From Pseudomonas sp. B21-040 (GTDB lineage: Bacteria; Pseudomonadota; Gammaproteobacteria; Pseudomonadales; Pseudomonadaceae): a stretch of DNA of 64,000 nucleotides. Positions 17,181 through 27,594 of this stretch are shown piece by piece. Under the pieces are notes generated by a model. It worked only from the letters and a program-made list of their open reading frames with translations. It had not been told where the DNA came from and did no database searches. The position numbers and the translations under genes were made by a program. The stretch is from positions 4,953,501-5,017,500 of the forward strand of contig NZ_CP087176.1 in the NCBI RefSeq assembly GCF_024748695.1, written 5' to 3'. Within the stretch, counting starts at the first letter, position 1; the number at the start of each line of letters is the position of its first letter.

Positions 17181-18920
17181 ATGGACTTTTCACTCAAGCA
17201 CCTGGCCGCGACCACCCTGATGATCGCCAGCCTTTCTTCGTTCACCCCTTCTGCATTTGCCAACATCACGGCGCAACAGAGCACGGCCATCCTCAAGACG
17301 TTCAGTGAATCATCGGTCACCGACTTCAGGGAGTTCCTGGGACGCCTGGCCCAGAGTGACGTCGCCAAATCAGGCGACCTCGGCCCGGCCATCAGCGCCT
17401 TTCTCGATAACAAGGCACTTTCTTCTGAACAGCAGAACGAAATCCATCGCCTGCTTGGCCTTTATGCACGATTGAAATACGGCAGCGCGGCCACCGAGAC
17501 CCTGCGTGAGCTGGTGGCCATCCCGACCTTCCGCGTGGACGGCGTCGCTCAGTACGACAATCCTGAATTCATCAAGATCGCCGACAAGATCAAAGACCTG
17601 GCCCAGTCCTTCAACCTGAATTTTCGCAACATCGACAACCGCGTCTATGAAATCGCCCTTGAGGGCAGCGGCGATGAAGTGGTGGGCATTCACGCGCATG
17701 CCGATGTGGTGCCCGTGACGCCGGAGAACTGGGTACTGAAAGACGGCACCCGACTCGATCCGTTCAAGGTCACCCTGATCGGCGATCGCATGTATGGTCG
17801 GGGTACCGAGGACGACAAGAACGGCATCGTGGTGTCGCTCTATGCGATGAAGGTCATCAAGGAAGAGAAGCTGCCGCTGGCGAGGAACTTCAAGCTGCTG
17901 GTAGACACCACCGAAGAAACCACCGGCGACGCCATTCCCTACTACTTCGAACACAATCCGACACCCAACTACAACCTGGCGCTGGATGGCGGCTACCCGG
18001 TGGTGATTGCCGAGAAAGGCTACGGCACCGTCATGGCCAGCTTTGCCCGACGTGATGGCGAGGGCAAGGGTGCTGAAATCGTCTCAATGACGGGCGGACT
18101 GGCCACCAACCAGATTCCGTCGGCATCGGTTGTCACCCTGGTGAGTGACAAGCCTGACGAATTGGCCGCCAGCCTGCACAAAGCGGGTACTGAGTATGCG
18201 AAGCGCAATGGCGGTAATTTTGAGGTGACGGCCAAGGTCGTCGGCAAGGACGTGAAACTCACGGTTACCGGCGTTTCCGCCCACTCCTCCGAGCCTGAGT
18301 CAGGCGTCAACCCGGTGGCCAGGATGCTGGACTTCATCAACAGCCTCGACGGCAAGGTCGCGCTCAAACATAACCACATCACCGACGCCGCCCGCTACGC
18401 CGCCGACAACTGGGGGCTGGACTACCTGGGCGGCAAACTGGGTGTCGGTTTTTCCGATTCATTCATGGGGCCACTCACCGCGTCCCTGACTTTTGTCGGG
18501 ATGGATGAAAAGGCTTTCAAGCTGGCGGTCAACCTGCGTGTACCGAAGGGCAAGTCCCCGGAAGCGCTGAACAGCGAAATCACCGATAAGCTGGCCACCT
18601 GGAGCAAGAAAAGCCACATCGCACCGACCTTCGATATCTCGATCGCCGAGCCGATGTACCGCAACCCTGAGGGTGAATGGGTCAAGGCCTTGCTGGCCGT
18701 AGCCAGCGAAAACCTGGGCATGGAGCACAAGTACGGCACCTCTGCCGGCGCCACCTCGGTCCATGAACTGCCCAATGGCGTGCAGTTTGGCCTGGCCCGG
18801 CCCGAGGTGAAATACACCGGCCACACCGACAATGAGTTCAAGACGGTCGACCAGTTCCTGCTGGACCTGCAGATCGTGACCGAAATGATGGGGCGCATCG
18901 GGCAGCTGCCGAAGCTCTGA
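17181..18920 (+). CDS. secreted M20 family dipeptidase/metallopeptidase
   Basis: A 579-residue M20 peptidase with an N-terminal signal peptide (hydrophobic core TTLMIASLSSFTPSAFA, cleavage near residue 28). The zinc ligands are present: HAHADVVPV near 172, GRGTEDDKNG near 208 (bridging Asp) and the Glu pair TTEETTGD near 245; a late His lies in TSVHELPNG near 535. The organisation with a long inserted lid domain resembles PepV-type dipeptidases. It would act in the periplasm or outside the cell on small peptides. It stands alone between a terminator and a REP pair; no transporter is adjacent. Confidence 0.9.
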   Translation: MDFSLKHLAATTLMIASLSSFTPSAFANITAQQSTAILKTFSESSVTDFREFLGRLAQSDVAKSGDLGPAISAFLDNKALSSEQQNEIHRLLGLYARLKYGSAATETLRELVAIPTFRVDGVAQYDNPEFIKIADKIKDLAQSFNLNFRNIDNRVYEIALEGSGDEVVGIHAHADVVPVTPENWVLKDGTRLDPFKVTLIGDRMYGRGTEDDKNGIVVSLYAMKVIKEEKLPLARNFKLLVDTTEETTGDAIPYYFEHNPTPNYNLALDGGYPVVIAEKGYGTVMASFARRDGEGKGAEIVSMTGGLATNQIPSASVVTLVSDKPDELAASLHKAGTEYAKRNGGNFEVTAKVVGKDVKLTVTGVSAHSSEPESGVNPVARMLDFINSLDGKVALKHNHITDAARYAADNWGLDYLGGKLGVGFSDSFMGPLTASLTFVGMDEKAFKLAVNLRVPKGKSPEALNSEITDKLATWSKKSHIAPTFDISIAEPMYRNPEGEWVKALLAVASENLGMEHKYGTSAGATSVHELPNGVQFGLARPEVKYTGHTDNEFKTVDQFLLDLQIVTEMMGRIGQLPKL

Positions 18921-18981
18921 TCGCCTCTTGGACCCGCCCTGCTGGCGGGTCCAAACAACAAAACCGGAGAACGACACAATC

Positions 18982-19114
18982 TGTAGCAGCTGGCGAAGCC
19001 TGCGTCCGGCTGCGCAGCAGTCGTGAAATCAAATGACGCGGTGTTTCAGAAAGACCGCACACACAGGTTTTACGACTGCTTCGCAGCCGGACGCAGGCTT
19101 CGCCAGCTGCTACA
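18982..19114. repeat. REP doublet, family 1 (inverted pair)
   Basis: Two inverted copies of an element starting TGTAGCAGCTGGCGAAGCCT and ending its arm with CGCAGCAGTCGT flank about 50 bases of unique sequence and could form a long hairpin. The same element recurs as pairs at 29413, 49462 and 62660. The arrangement is that of Pseudomonas REPINs. Confidence 0.88.
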
Positions 19115-19156
19115 AAGTGCGTTGTCGCGTGCTATGCCATAAAAAACGCACAAACA

Positions 19157-19186
19157 AAAACGCCGCTCATTGCTGAGCGGCGTTTT
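19157..19186 (-). terminator. terminator of the tRNA operon
   Basis: A 13-base-pair stem AAAACGCCGCTCA / TGAGCGGCGTTTT with a four-base loop lies just beyond the last tRNA-Gly. On the minus strand it is followed by TTTTTGTTTG, as expected for a terminator of the minus-strand tRNA transcript. Confidence 0.85.
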
Positions 19187-19195
19187 CGTTAAATA

Positions 19196-19271
<76 letters not shown>

Positions 19272-19274
19272 AAA

Positions 19275-19350
19275 TGGCGTCCCCTAGGGGACTCGAACCC
19301 CTGTTACCGCCGTGAAAGGGCGGTGTCCTAGGCCACTAGACGAAGGGGAC
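19275..19350 (-). tRNA. tRNA-Glu (TTC), second copy in transcript
   Basis: A 76-base minus-strand tRNA starting GTCCCCTTCGTCTAGTGGCC and ending with encoded CCA. The anticodon loop CTTTCAC gives anticodon TTC, and the acceptor stem GTCCCCT/AGGGGAC pairs fully. Identical to the copy at 19534-19609; three bases separate it from the following tRNA-Gly. Confidence 0.97.
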
Positions 19351-19455
19351 ACGCTAACTGAAACACATGGTGTGTATTTCAGTGCCCAAATCCGCATCCG
19401 AAGATGTCGGTTCTGGTTTCACTCAACGCCGCCCGAAAGCAACGCTGCTTAAAAA

Positions 19456-19531
<76 letters not shown>

Positions 19532-19533
19532 AT

Positions 19534-19609
19534 TGGCGTCCCCTAGGGGACTCGAACCCCTGTTACCGCCGTGAAAGGGCGGTGTCCTAGGCCACTAGAC
19601 GAAGGGGAC
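19534..19609 (-). tRNA. tRNA-Glu (TTC), first copy in transcript
   Basis: Minus-strand tRNA of 76 bases with anticodon TTC and encoded CCA. It is the first tRNA of the Glu-Gly-Glu-Gly transcript, about 60 bases downstream of a consensus-like promoter. Confidence 0.97.
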
Positions 19610-19671
19610 ACACGTACAACATTCACTCCCTACCGCGTTTCGCTGTGTGCTTTACGCTGTAAGTGGCGCGC

Positions 19672-19700
19672 ATTCTATGGATGGATTGAGGGGTCGTCAA
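19672..19700 (-). promoter_or_regulatory. sigma-70 promoter of the tRNA-Glu/Gly operon
   Basis: On the minus strand TTGACG (19700-19695) is followed after exactly 17 bases by TAGAAT (19677-19672) and then a GC-rich discriminator GCGCGCC. This is the form of stable-RNA promoters under stringent control. The rest of the 378-base gap between the tRNAs and the next gene (19610-19987) is AT-rich toward 19710-19730 and holds nothing else I can support. Confidence 0.75.
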
Positions 19701-19987
19701 CCCCCAGATATAAATTTATTTAAATCAATGACTTCGCCCTGCTTTCAGACGCGTTTCGGGCTTTTGCGCAGCCTGGGCTCCGACGCCTATATTCCGGTCT
19801 CCTTCAAGACGCTATAGTCCACGCCATCAAGATGATGGCAATCTGAAACATCTTCGCCACCATTTATATAAGCAGAACAACGGCCGATACATTTATGGCC
19901 ATAGCTGATTCAAGTCGTCGAGTGGCCTATGCGCCCCAATGGCAAGCCACTACACTCGAACGCAAACCCTATAAAGAGGTCTTACCG

Positions 19988-20758
19988 GTGACACCACTCA
20001 TGATCACCCTGCTAGTTGTAGCCGGGATCGCACTATTGATCGCCATTGGCTACATGAACCATGTGGTGGAAAACAACAAGCTGGAAAAGGCCCGCACCAA
20101 GGTTGAACTCAACGACCGCCTGCGCCGCTGCGGCGAAATCACCGAGACCTTCCCCGGTCAGTTGATGACACCTGCGCTCAAGCTGCTGTTGACCCGCCTG
20201 GAGCTCAACGTCTGCCAACGCCTGCTCAACCTGGAAAAAACCAGCGCCAACCTCAGGGCGCGGATTACCGAGCTTGAAGCACTGGCTGGCCAAGGTGAAT
20301 CGATCCCGATCAACAACCCGCCGTCACCCATCCAGACCGAAGCCAAGGCCAAGGACGTACGTTTCCTGCTCGAAGCCCTGCATGGCCAGATCACCCGCGC
20401 AGCACAAGACGGCTTCCTGCCACCCAACGAAGCCAAGCGCTGGATCCGCGAAGTCCGTCATATCCTGGTGCTGCTGCACATCGAGTTCTTCAACAACCTC
20501 GGGCAGCATTGCTTGCAACAAAACCAGCCAGGTCAGGCGCGCCTGGCGTTCGAACGCGGCGTGCAATACCTGCGCAAACAGCAGGACCCGCAGGCCTATG
20601 CCGAGCAGCTTGAGTACCTGGAGAAACTCCTGGCTCGCGCCAACGCCTTGGTGATGGACAACATCGCAGCCGTTGAGAGCGAGGCAAACCAGCTGAACAC
20701 CGGCCTCAAACAAGTCGACGCCGATGCCGACTGGAAGAAGAGAGTGATCTACGACTGA
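19988..20758 (+). CDS. membrane-anchored helical protein of unknown function
   Basis: A 256-residue protein starting with GTG at 19988 (TPLMITLLVVAGIALLIAIG), chosen because AGAGG lies eight bases upstream. One N-terminal transmembrane helix (residues 4-22) is followed by a long, mainly helical region with coiled-coil character (residues 25-110), then a segment that looks like paired helices (about 150-230; QNQPGQARLAFERGVQYL resembles a TPR helix pair). The topology is probably N-out with a cytoplasmic domain, but this is not certain. It is a conserved Pseudomonas gene beside these tRNAs. No function is recognised. Confidence 0.85.
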   Translation: MTPLMITLLVVAGIALLIAIGYMNHVVENNKLEKARTKVELNDRLRRCGEITETFPGQLMTPALKLLLTRLELNVCQRLLNLEKTSANLRARITELEALAGQGESIPINNPPSPIQTEAKAKDVRFLLEALHGQITRAAQDGFLPPNEAKRWIREVRHILVLLHIEFFNNLGQHCLQQNQPGQARLAFERGVQYLRKQQDPQAYAEQLEYLEKLLARANALVMDNIAAVESEANQLNTGLKQVDADADWKKRVIYD

Positions 20759-20771
20759 TCAGCAAAAACAC

Positions 20772-20801
20772 AAAAGCCACCTGAGAAGGTGGCTTTTTTT
20801 T
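20772..20801. terminator. rho-independent terminator
   Basis: Stem AAAAGCCACCT / AGGTGGCTTTT with a four-base loop and eight T residues, 14 bases after the preceding stop codon. It also faces the end of the convergent chemoreceptor gene. Confidence 0.9.
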
Positions 20802-20833
20802 GGACTGTGTTTGATGGGTGACCGGGAGAACCT

Positions 20834-22798
20834 TCAGAGCCGGAAGTGCCCCACCATCCCTTTCAGTTCAAGCCCCAATTGAGCCAGCTCAATACTCGAC
20901 GCTGCGTTGCCTTGCATCGCCAGCGACGACTGATCTGCGCTGGCACGAATACTCGTGACACTGCGATTGATCTCCTCGGCCACCGAGCTTTGCTCCTCGG
21001 CTGCCGCGGCAATCTGCTGGTTCATCTGCTGAATCAACGAGACTGCAGCGGCAATACTTCCCAGTGCACTTTCGGTCTGCAACGCATCACTGACCGCCAA
21101 CTTCACCAGTTCGCCGCTGTTCTGAATCTGCTGCACCGATGACTGAGCGGCCGAGCGCAGGGCACTGACCAGCCGCTCGATCTCCTCGGTCGATTGCTGG
21201 GTACGCTTGGCCAGCGCCCGAACTTCATCGGCCACCACGGCAAAGCCCCTGCCCTGCTCACCCGCCCGTGCGGCCTCGATCGCCGCGTTGAGCGCCAACA
21301 GGTTGGTCTGCTCGGCGACACTTTTGATCACGCTGAGCACCGTGCCGATGTTCTGGATCTCTGCGCTCAGGCTTTCGATGCTGGAACTGGCCGAAGTCGC
21401 GGAATCCGCCAACTGCTCGATACGCGCCATGCTCTGGCGCACCACATGCTGACCACTTTCAACCTTGCCATCCGCCGTCTGTGCAGCCTGTGCGGCCTCC
21501 TCGGCGTTGCGCGCAACGTCGTGCACCGTCGCCGTCATCTGGTTCATCGCGGTGGCGACCTGCTCGGTTTCTTCTTTCTGACTGCTGACTTCCAGGTTGG
21601 TCTGTTCGGTCACCGCCGACAGTGAATGCGCTGAACTCGCCAATTGCTCGATACCGGCCTGCAAGCCACTGACAATACGGCTGAGCCCCGCGCCCATCTG
21701 CTGCATCGCCTGCATCAACTGGCCGATCTCGTCACGGCGGGTCACTTCAACAGTCGCACTCAAATCACCCGCAGCGATCTGCTGGGCGACACGGATCACA
21801 CTGCGCAACGGCGCCACGATCAACCGGGTAATCACCCACGCGGCCACCAGGCCGACCAGCAACGCCAGGGCCGAGGAACCGAGGATCAACAACGAGTTCT
21901 TTTTCAGTTCGGCCTGCATCGACAGATCTTCGGCAACATAGGCCAGATCGACCCGCTCCACCACTTGCGCGGCGCGCTGATGCAGTTGTTCGTAGACGGT
22001 TTTTTCCTGGGCCAACAGGCCGGTGTACTCCGTCAGTTTTTCGCTGAAACTACTAATGTGGCCTGTCACCTCATTAAGGACCGTCTGATAGCCCTCGTCC
22101 TTGACCGTGGTTTTCAGCTGCTCGGCCTGGGTCAGCGCTTGATCCGCCTGTTCGATCTTGCCCTGGCCTGCGCTGTCGTCGCCCTTGCGGCTCTGGTCCA
22201 GACGCACGCGCGCTTCGTTCATCGCCTGCAACATCAATCGCGAGACCTGGCTGACCTGGCTGGCCTGCTCGATGAACTGCCCACCGTCCTTGCCTTCGGA
22301 TTGCTTCAAGGTATAGGCGCCGTCATCGGCCAGACCGGATTGCAACACATCAAGGTTATTGGCCACGCTGGACACCGACCAACTGGCCATTTCCAGTGCA
22401 AGGTCCTTGGCCTGACTCAGAGAGACGAACTCATCGAACGCCTTTCGATAAGCGCCCAGCGACTGTTCGACGTCATTCATCACCGGTACGTTGGCGGCCG
22501 ATGCAGCCTTGAGCTGGGTCGCCAGAGCAATCAGGCCATCAACGCCCTCGTGCAGGGCATCGGCGGTTTTCGGGTTGCCATGCAACGCGTACTCCTGCTC
22601 AAGCAGTCGCACCTTGAGCAAACCGCTATTGAGCGACGACATCTGCTTGAGTCCGTCGAAGCGATGACTGATGGTTTGCAGGGACCATACACCGATGGCA
22701 GCGACCAATGCTGTCAGCAGCAGTACCAGTACAAATCCCACACCCATTTTTTTTGCCATACCGAGGTTGGCAAAACGTCCTTGCACGGCCGAAATCAT
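20834..22798 (-). CDS. methyl-accepting chemotaxis protein
   Basis: A 654-residue chemoreceptor with an N-terminal transmembrane helix (residues about 15-37), a helical periplasmic sensor domain of roughly 270 residues, and a second membrane helix near 305-328. A HAMP domain and a cytoplasmic signalling domain follow. The tip is [20 protein letters not shown] near residue 500. I chose the ATG at 22798 ([13 protein letters not shown]), which has AGGGG ten bases upstream. No CheB/CheR pentapeptide tether is visible at the C-terminus (VGHFRL). The ligand is unknown. The sensor looks like a helical-bimodular or 4HB type, not dCache, but this is a by-eye judgement. Confidence 0.92.
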   Translation of the reverse strand: MISAVQGRFANLGMAKKMGVGFVLVLLLTALVAAIGVWSLQTISHRFDGLKQMSSLNSGLLKVRLLEQEYALHGNPKTADALHEGVDGLIALATQLKAASAANVPVMNDVEQSLGAYRKAFDEFVSLSQAKDLALEMASWSVSSVANNLDVLQSGLADDGAYTLKQSEGKDGGQFIEQASQVSQVSRLMLQAMNEARVRLDQSRKGDDSAGQGKIEQADQALTQAEQLKTTVKDEGYQTVLNEVTGHISSFSEKLTEYTGLLAQEKTVYEQLHQRAAQVVERVDLAYVAEDLSMQAELKKNSLLILGSSALALLVGLVAAWVITRLIVAPLRSVIRVAQQIAAGDLSATVEVTRRDEIGQLMQAMQQMGAGLSRIVSGLQAGIEQLASSAHSLSAVTEQTNLEVSSQKEETEQVATAMNQMTATVHDVARNAEEAAQAAQTADGKVESGQHVVRQSMARIEQLADSATSASSSIESLSAEIQNIGTVLSVIKSVAEQTNLLALNAAIEAARAGEQGRGFAVVADEVRALAKRTQQSTEEIERLVSALRSAAQSSVQQIQNSGELVKLAVSDALQTESALGSIAAAVSLIQQMNQQIAAAAEEQSSVAEEINRSVTSIRASADQSSLAMQGNAASSIELAQLGLELKGMVGHFRL

Positions 22799-22906
22799 TG
22801 CACTTAGTCCCCTGACATAGTCTGTTGACGCAGATTCGCAACGGGCATACGCCAGCACAAGTCTCTGGCGTCGGAATAATGGCAAAAAGCTACGCCTGCG
22901 TCGTTT

Positions 22907-24298
22907 TCAGAACGCTTGAGGTCGATTCAAAGCAGTGGCCTGAAAGAATGCCCGGGCACGAGGATCACAGGCGTAAGCCACGTTGATGCGTTGCCAGTCC
23001 GTGGCCTCACCGTCGGGACTGAATGCTGTGGCAGAAGACAGCAACACACCAAAGCGCCGGGCCTGTGTGCGCACCTGAGCGTAGTTGGACAACCGTGATC
23101 GCGCCCAGATGAAAAGCCCTCCCACCGGTTTGCCGAAAACCTCCCAGTCGGCGTCTTCGAGCACTTGCAAGGCGGCCTCTCTGTCGGCGTGCAATCGTTG
23201 GCGCTGACGCTGCACCAACTTGCGATAGGCGCCGCTGGCCAACAGGCTAGCCAACACCGCCTCACAGAACATCGAGGCGCCCATGCTGCTGGTCATCTTG
23301 ACCTGGGCCAGTCGTGACACAACCGCGTCACTGGCCACAATGAAGCCGATGCGCAATGAACTGCTGAGGGTTTTGGAGTAGCTGCCGAGGTAGATCACAT
23401 TGTCGTCAATCCCCAGTGCCGCGAGGCGCGTGCCTGGGCCGCTGTGCAAATCGGCATGGACGTCATCCTCGATCAGCAACATGCCATGGGCTTTGGTCAG
23501 TTGCAGCACCTGCTGTGCCACCAGTGCCGTGAGACTACTGCCCGTCGGGTTGTGGCAGAAACTATGGATAAACAGCGCACGAGGCTTGTGCTTGCGCAAT
23601 AGTGCTTCAAGCGCCTGCGTGTCAGGCCCGCGCGGGGTACGCGGTACCTCGATCATCGTCACGCCGTTCAGCCTGAGCAGATCGAATAACAACGAATACC
23701 CCGGGCTTTCGACCACCACGCAGTCGCCGGCCTTGAGCAACGTGCGCATGATCAGATCGAGCCCATGGGTCGCCCCTGCCGTGGTCATAATCCGTCGATC
23801 GTCCACGTTGATGTCGAATAGATGCAGACGCTTGCGGATCTGCTCACGCAAGGCAGGCAACCCCAGGGGGGTGCTGTAGTTGAACAAAGCGGCCATGTCG
23901 GTGCGACTCACCTGGCGAATGGCGTAGCTCAAATCGTCGGTTTCACGCCATCTTTCCGGCAGGCAGCCACAGCCCAGCTTGAGTGCGCCCGTGACGTCAC
24001 CCTGCGTCACGTCCGCCCCTTCGAACCAATGGCCATCCTGTCGCTTCTGCGCGATTGATGCTGGAAGGGCAACAACGAAACCGGTGCCCTGACGCGGCGC
24101 CAGCACACCTTGCGCCACCAGACGCTCGCAGGCTTCGACGACGCAGGATTGACTGAGCAGATTGACCCGCGCGATTTGCCGTGCGGACGGCAGACGCGTT
24201 CCCGGCAACACGTCGCCCTGACGCAGCCAATCGGCCAGCGCGTCGACGATTTGCTGCACGACCGGCACCAATGCCTGTCGATCGATTCTCAACTCCAT
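22907..24298 (-). CDS. MocR-type GntR regulator with aminotransferase domain
   Basis: A 463-residue regulator with an N-terminal GntR winged HTH (residues about 5-75, PGTRLPSARQIARVNLLSQS) fused to a fold-type I aminotransferase domain from about residue 110. The PLP lysine is in YLGSYSKTLSSSLRIGF, and CHNPTGSS and a conserved Asp in LIEDDVHADL are present, so PLP binding is expected. MocR proteins use PLP or a PLP-amino acid adduct as effector. The start at 24298 skips two codons of the longer frame. The target is unknown: it lies between a convergent-side SDR gene and a chemoreceptor gene, both on the same strand. Confidence 0.9.
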   Translation of the reverse strand: MELRIDRQALVPVVQQIVDALADWLRQGDVLPGTRLPSARQIARVNLLSQSCVVEACERLVAQGVLAPRQGTGFVVALPASIAQKRQDGHWFEGADVTQGDVTGALKLGCGCLPERWRETDDLSYAIRQVSRTDMAALFNYSTPLGLPALREQIRKRLHLFDINVDDRRIMTTAGATHGLDLIMRTLLKAGDCVVVESPGYSLLFDLLRLNGVTMIEVPRTPRGPDTQALEALLRKHKPRALFIHSFCHNPTGSSLTALVAQQVLQLTKAHGMLLIEDDVHADLHSGPGTRLAALGIDDNVIYLGSYSKTLSSSLRIGFIVASDAVVSRLAQVKMTSSMGASMFCEAVLASLLASGAYRKLVQRQRQRLHADREAALQVLEDADWEVFGKPVGGLFIWARSRLSNYAQVRTQARRFGVLLSSATAFSPDGEATDWQRINVAYACDPRARAFFQATALNRPQAF

Positions 24299-24432
24299 GA
24301 GCAAGCAAACTCCTGTCTGTTTTGCGGGAAACAGTTAAGCACAGGAGCGTCGATGTGGATGTGCGACAACGCCGCTAAAACCCTCGGTTCTAACCCTTTG
24401 AAACACATTGCCCGGCACCATCACGGAACTGT

Positions 24433-24463
24433 AAAAAAACCCGCATAAATGCGGGTTTTTTCC
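24433..24463. terminator. bidirectional rho-independent terminator
   Basis: Perfect stem AAAAAACCCGCAT / ATGCGGGTTTTTT with a two-base loop, 19 bases beyond the SDR stop codon. It probably ends the minus-strand SDR transcript. Confidence 0.9.
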
Positions 24464-24481
24464 TACGTGAAGTGCCTGACT

Positions 24482-25243
<762 letters not shown>

Positions 25244-25479
25244 TGTTATGTCCTCGAAGAGAAGAATACGGGGGATTGCCTGATTTCAGTCTAGCCACAG
25301 AGGGCTGCGCCACGGCAGCACTATCAAGTGGCCGGTTGGGTACCCATGAGTGACAGTGATAGAACGCCGACCCCGACTATCACTGCACTGGATCGAGGTG
25401 CATTCGCCGCATCAGCCAGACTTGCGGCATTGATCATGAAGGGCTATCAACAAGGCTTCATTCATCTTGAGTGCCTGTC

Positions 25480-26484
25480 ATGACTACCCAGACCAATCGC
25501 CAGTTCCTGCTCGCCAAACGTCCCGTGGGCGCGGCCACCCGCGAGACTTTTACCTATCAGGAAGTACCGGTCGGCGAGCCGGCGTCGGGGCAGATTCTGG
25601 TTAAAAACGAATACCTGTCCCTGGACCCGGCCATGCGTGGCTGGATGAATGAGGGCAAGTCCTACATCCCGCCGGTGGGTTTGGGCGAAGTCATGCGCGC
25701 ATTGGGTGTAGGCCAAGTCATTGCCTCGAACAATCCGGGGTTCGCGGTCGGAGACTACGTCAACGGTGCCCTCGGCGTGCAGGATTACTTCCTCGGCGAA
25801 CCACGAGGTTTCTACAAAGTTGATCCGAAACTGGCGCCATTGCCGCGCTATTTATCCGCCCTTGGCATGACCGGGATGACCGCCTACTTCGCCCTGCTCG
25901 ATGTCGGCGCGCCGAAGGCCGGTGACACGGTGGTGCTGTCGGGCGCTGCCGGCGCGGTGGGCAGCATTGCCGGACAGATCGCCAAGATCAAAGGCTGCCG
26001 CGTGGTCGGGATTGCCGGCGGCGCGGACAAGTGCCAGTTCCTGATCGATGAATTGGGTTTTGATGGCGCCATCGACTACAAAAACGAAGACGTCATCGCC
26101 GGCCTCAAGCGCGAGTGCCCGAAAGGGGTCGACGTGTATTTCGATAACGTCGGTGGCGACATTCTCGACGCGGTGCTGAGCCGACTGAACATGAAGGCCC
26201 GAGTAGTGATTTGCGGCGCGATCAGCCAATACAACAACAAGGAAGCGGTCAAGGGCCCGGCCAACTACCTCTCGCTGCTGGTCAACCGCGCGCGCATGGA
26301 AGGTTTTGTGGTGATGGACTACGCCGCCCAGTTCGCCGCCGCCGGGCAGGAAATGGCCGGCTGGATGATCAAGGGGCAACTCAAGAGCAAGGAAGACATT
26401 GTCGAAGGACTGGAGACATTCCCGGAAACGCTGATGAAATTGTTCAGCGGCGAGAACTTCGGGAAGTTGGTGTTGAAGGTTTAA
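25480..26484 (+). CDS. NADP-dependent MDR family oxidoreductase (CurA/YncB-like)
   Basis: A 334-residue zinc-free medium-chain dehydrogenase/reductase, probably an NADPH-dependent alkenal/one reductase. It opens with TTQTNRQFLLAKRPVGAATR and has the N-terminal substrate segment NEYLSLDPAMRGWM, the dinucleotide motif SGAAGAVGSIAGQIAK near residue 150 and the closing GKLVLKV. I took the ATG at 25480 rather than 25471 since family proteins begin MTTQ. The reaction class comes from similarity to leukotriene B4 12-hydroxydehydrogenase-like and curcumin reductase proteins; the natural substrate is not known. Confidence 0.9.
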   Translation: MTTQTNRQFLLAKRPVGAATRETFTYQEVPVGEPASGQILVKNEYLSLDPAMRGWMNEGKSYIPPVGLGEVMRALGVGQVIASNNPGFAVGDYVNGALGVQDYFLGEPRGFYKVDPKLAPLPRYLSALGMTGMTAYFALLDVGAPKAGDTVVLSGAAGAVGSIAGQIAKIKGCRVVGIAGGADKCQFLIDELGFDGAIDYKNEDVIAGLKRECPKGVDVYFDNVGGDILDAVLSRLNMKARVVICGAISQYNNKEAVKGPANYLSLLVNRARMEGFVVMDYAAQFAAAGQEMAGWMIKGQLKSKEDIVEGLETFPETLMKLFSGENFGKLVLKV

Positions 26485-26513
26485 CCCAAAACTTTCAGCA
26501 ACCCCAAAACCAA

Positions 26514-26604
26514 TGTGTGCGAGCTTGCTCGCGATTGCGGCGTATCAGACAACGAATATGTCGACTGACAGGCCCTCATCGCGAGCAAGCTCGCTCCCAC
26601 AGGG
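26514..26604. repeat. REP doublet, family 2
   Basis: Two inverted copies of a shorter element, GCGAGCTTGCTCGCGATTGC and its complement ATCGCGAGCAAGCTCGCTCC, lie about 40 bases apart between the convergent MDR and pyrF genes. Related pairs occur at 51503 and 57469. Confidence 0.88.
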
Positions 26605-26614
26605 GTAGCGGTGG

Positions 26615-27313
26615 TCAGGCGAGTTCGGCGACTACGGCGGCGAGTGCCTTGGCCGGATCTGCCGCCTGGCTGATCGGACGGCCAATCACCAGATAATCGG
26701 AACCGGCGTCCAGTGCCTGGCGCGGGGTCAGGATGCGGCGTTGATCGTCTTGGGCGCTGCCCGCTGGACGAATGCCTGGCGTCACCAGTTGCAACGACGG
26801 GTGAGCCGACTTCAAGGCCTGGGCTTCCAGCGCGGAGCACACCAGACCGTCCATCCCGGCTTTTTCCGCCAGGGCGGCCAGGCGTAGCACCTGCTCTTGC
26901 GGCTCGATGTCCAGACCGATACCCGCCAGGTCTTCACGTTCCATGCTGGTCAGCACGGTCACGCCGATCAACAACGGCTTCGGCCCGGTACGCTGATCCA
27001 GCACCTCACGGCAGGCCGCCATCATGCGCAGACCGCCGGAGCAGTGAACGTTGACCATCCACACACCCATTTCCGCAGCGGCTTTGACGGCCATGGCAGT
27101 GGTGTTCGGGATATCGTGGAACTTGAGGTCGAGGAACACTTCGAAGCCCTTGTCACGCAGGGTGCCGACGATTTCCGACGCGCAACTGGTGAACAGTTCC
27201 TTGCCGACTTTTACCCGGCACAGTTTCGGGTCCAACTGATCGGCCAGCTTCAGTGCGGCGTCACGGGTGGGGAAATCCAGGGCGACGATGATAGGAGTCT
27301 GGCAGACGGACAT
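26615..27313 (-). CDS. pyrF: orotidine 5'-phosphate decarboxylase PyrF
   Basis: PyrF converts OMP to UMP in pyrimidine synthesis. The 232-residue TIM-barrel protein has IIVALDFPT at the N-terminus and the catalytic [10 protein letters not shown] near residue 58, with Lys and two Asp residues intact. TPGIRPAG lies near 175 and VIGRPIS near 205. I chose the ATG at 27313 ([13 protein letters not shown]); the longer frame from 27349 adds a stretch without conserved sequence. It is monocistronic here. The 281 bases up to the next gene, on the plus strand, hold nothing I can identify. Confidence 0.96.
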   Translation of the reverse strand: MSVCQTPIIVALDFPTRDAALKLADQLDPKLCRVKVGKELFTSCASEIVGTLRDKGFEVFLDLKFHDIPNTTAMAVKAAAEMGVWMVNVHCSGGLRMMAACREVLDQRTGPKPLLIGVTVLTSMEREDLAGIGLDIEPQEQVLRLAALAEKAGMDGLVCSALEAQALKSAHPSLQLVTPGIRPAGSAQDDQRRILTPRQALDAGSDYLVIGRPISQAADPAKALAAVVAELA

Positions 27314-27594
27314 GTGCGGGCTCTCAGGCAGGACGAAATCGGCGCGCATTGTAGCGGAACCAGCGACGCTGCGGGACCCGATGATCGGTAATTCGTCATC
27401 GCCGCTCAGGCAAGACTAGTCCTTTGGCCAATTGTGTCGAGCCCGATACACTCCCGACACGTCCACAACATCGTTCATCACTACCCTCGGCAGCCGCAAC
27501 ACGTCCTTACAGCACTTCCCGCCTCCGGGCCGGACGCCTATGCTGAAGCCACAACCTCGCAGCCCATCTTTGTGGTTGGCAGCCTCTCTGGCAG

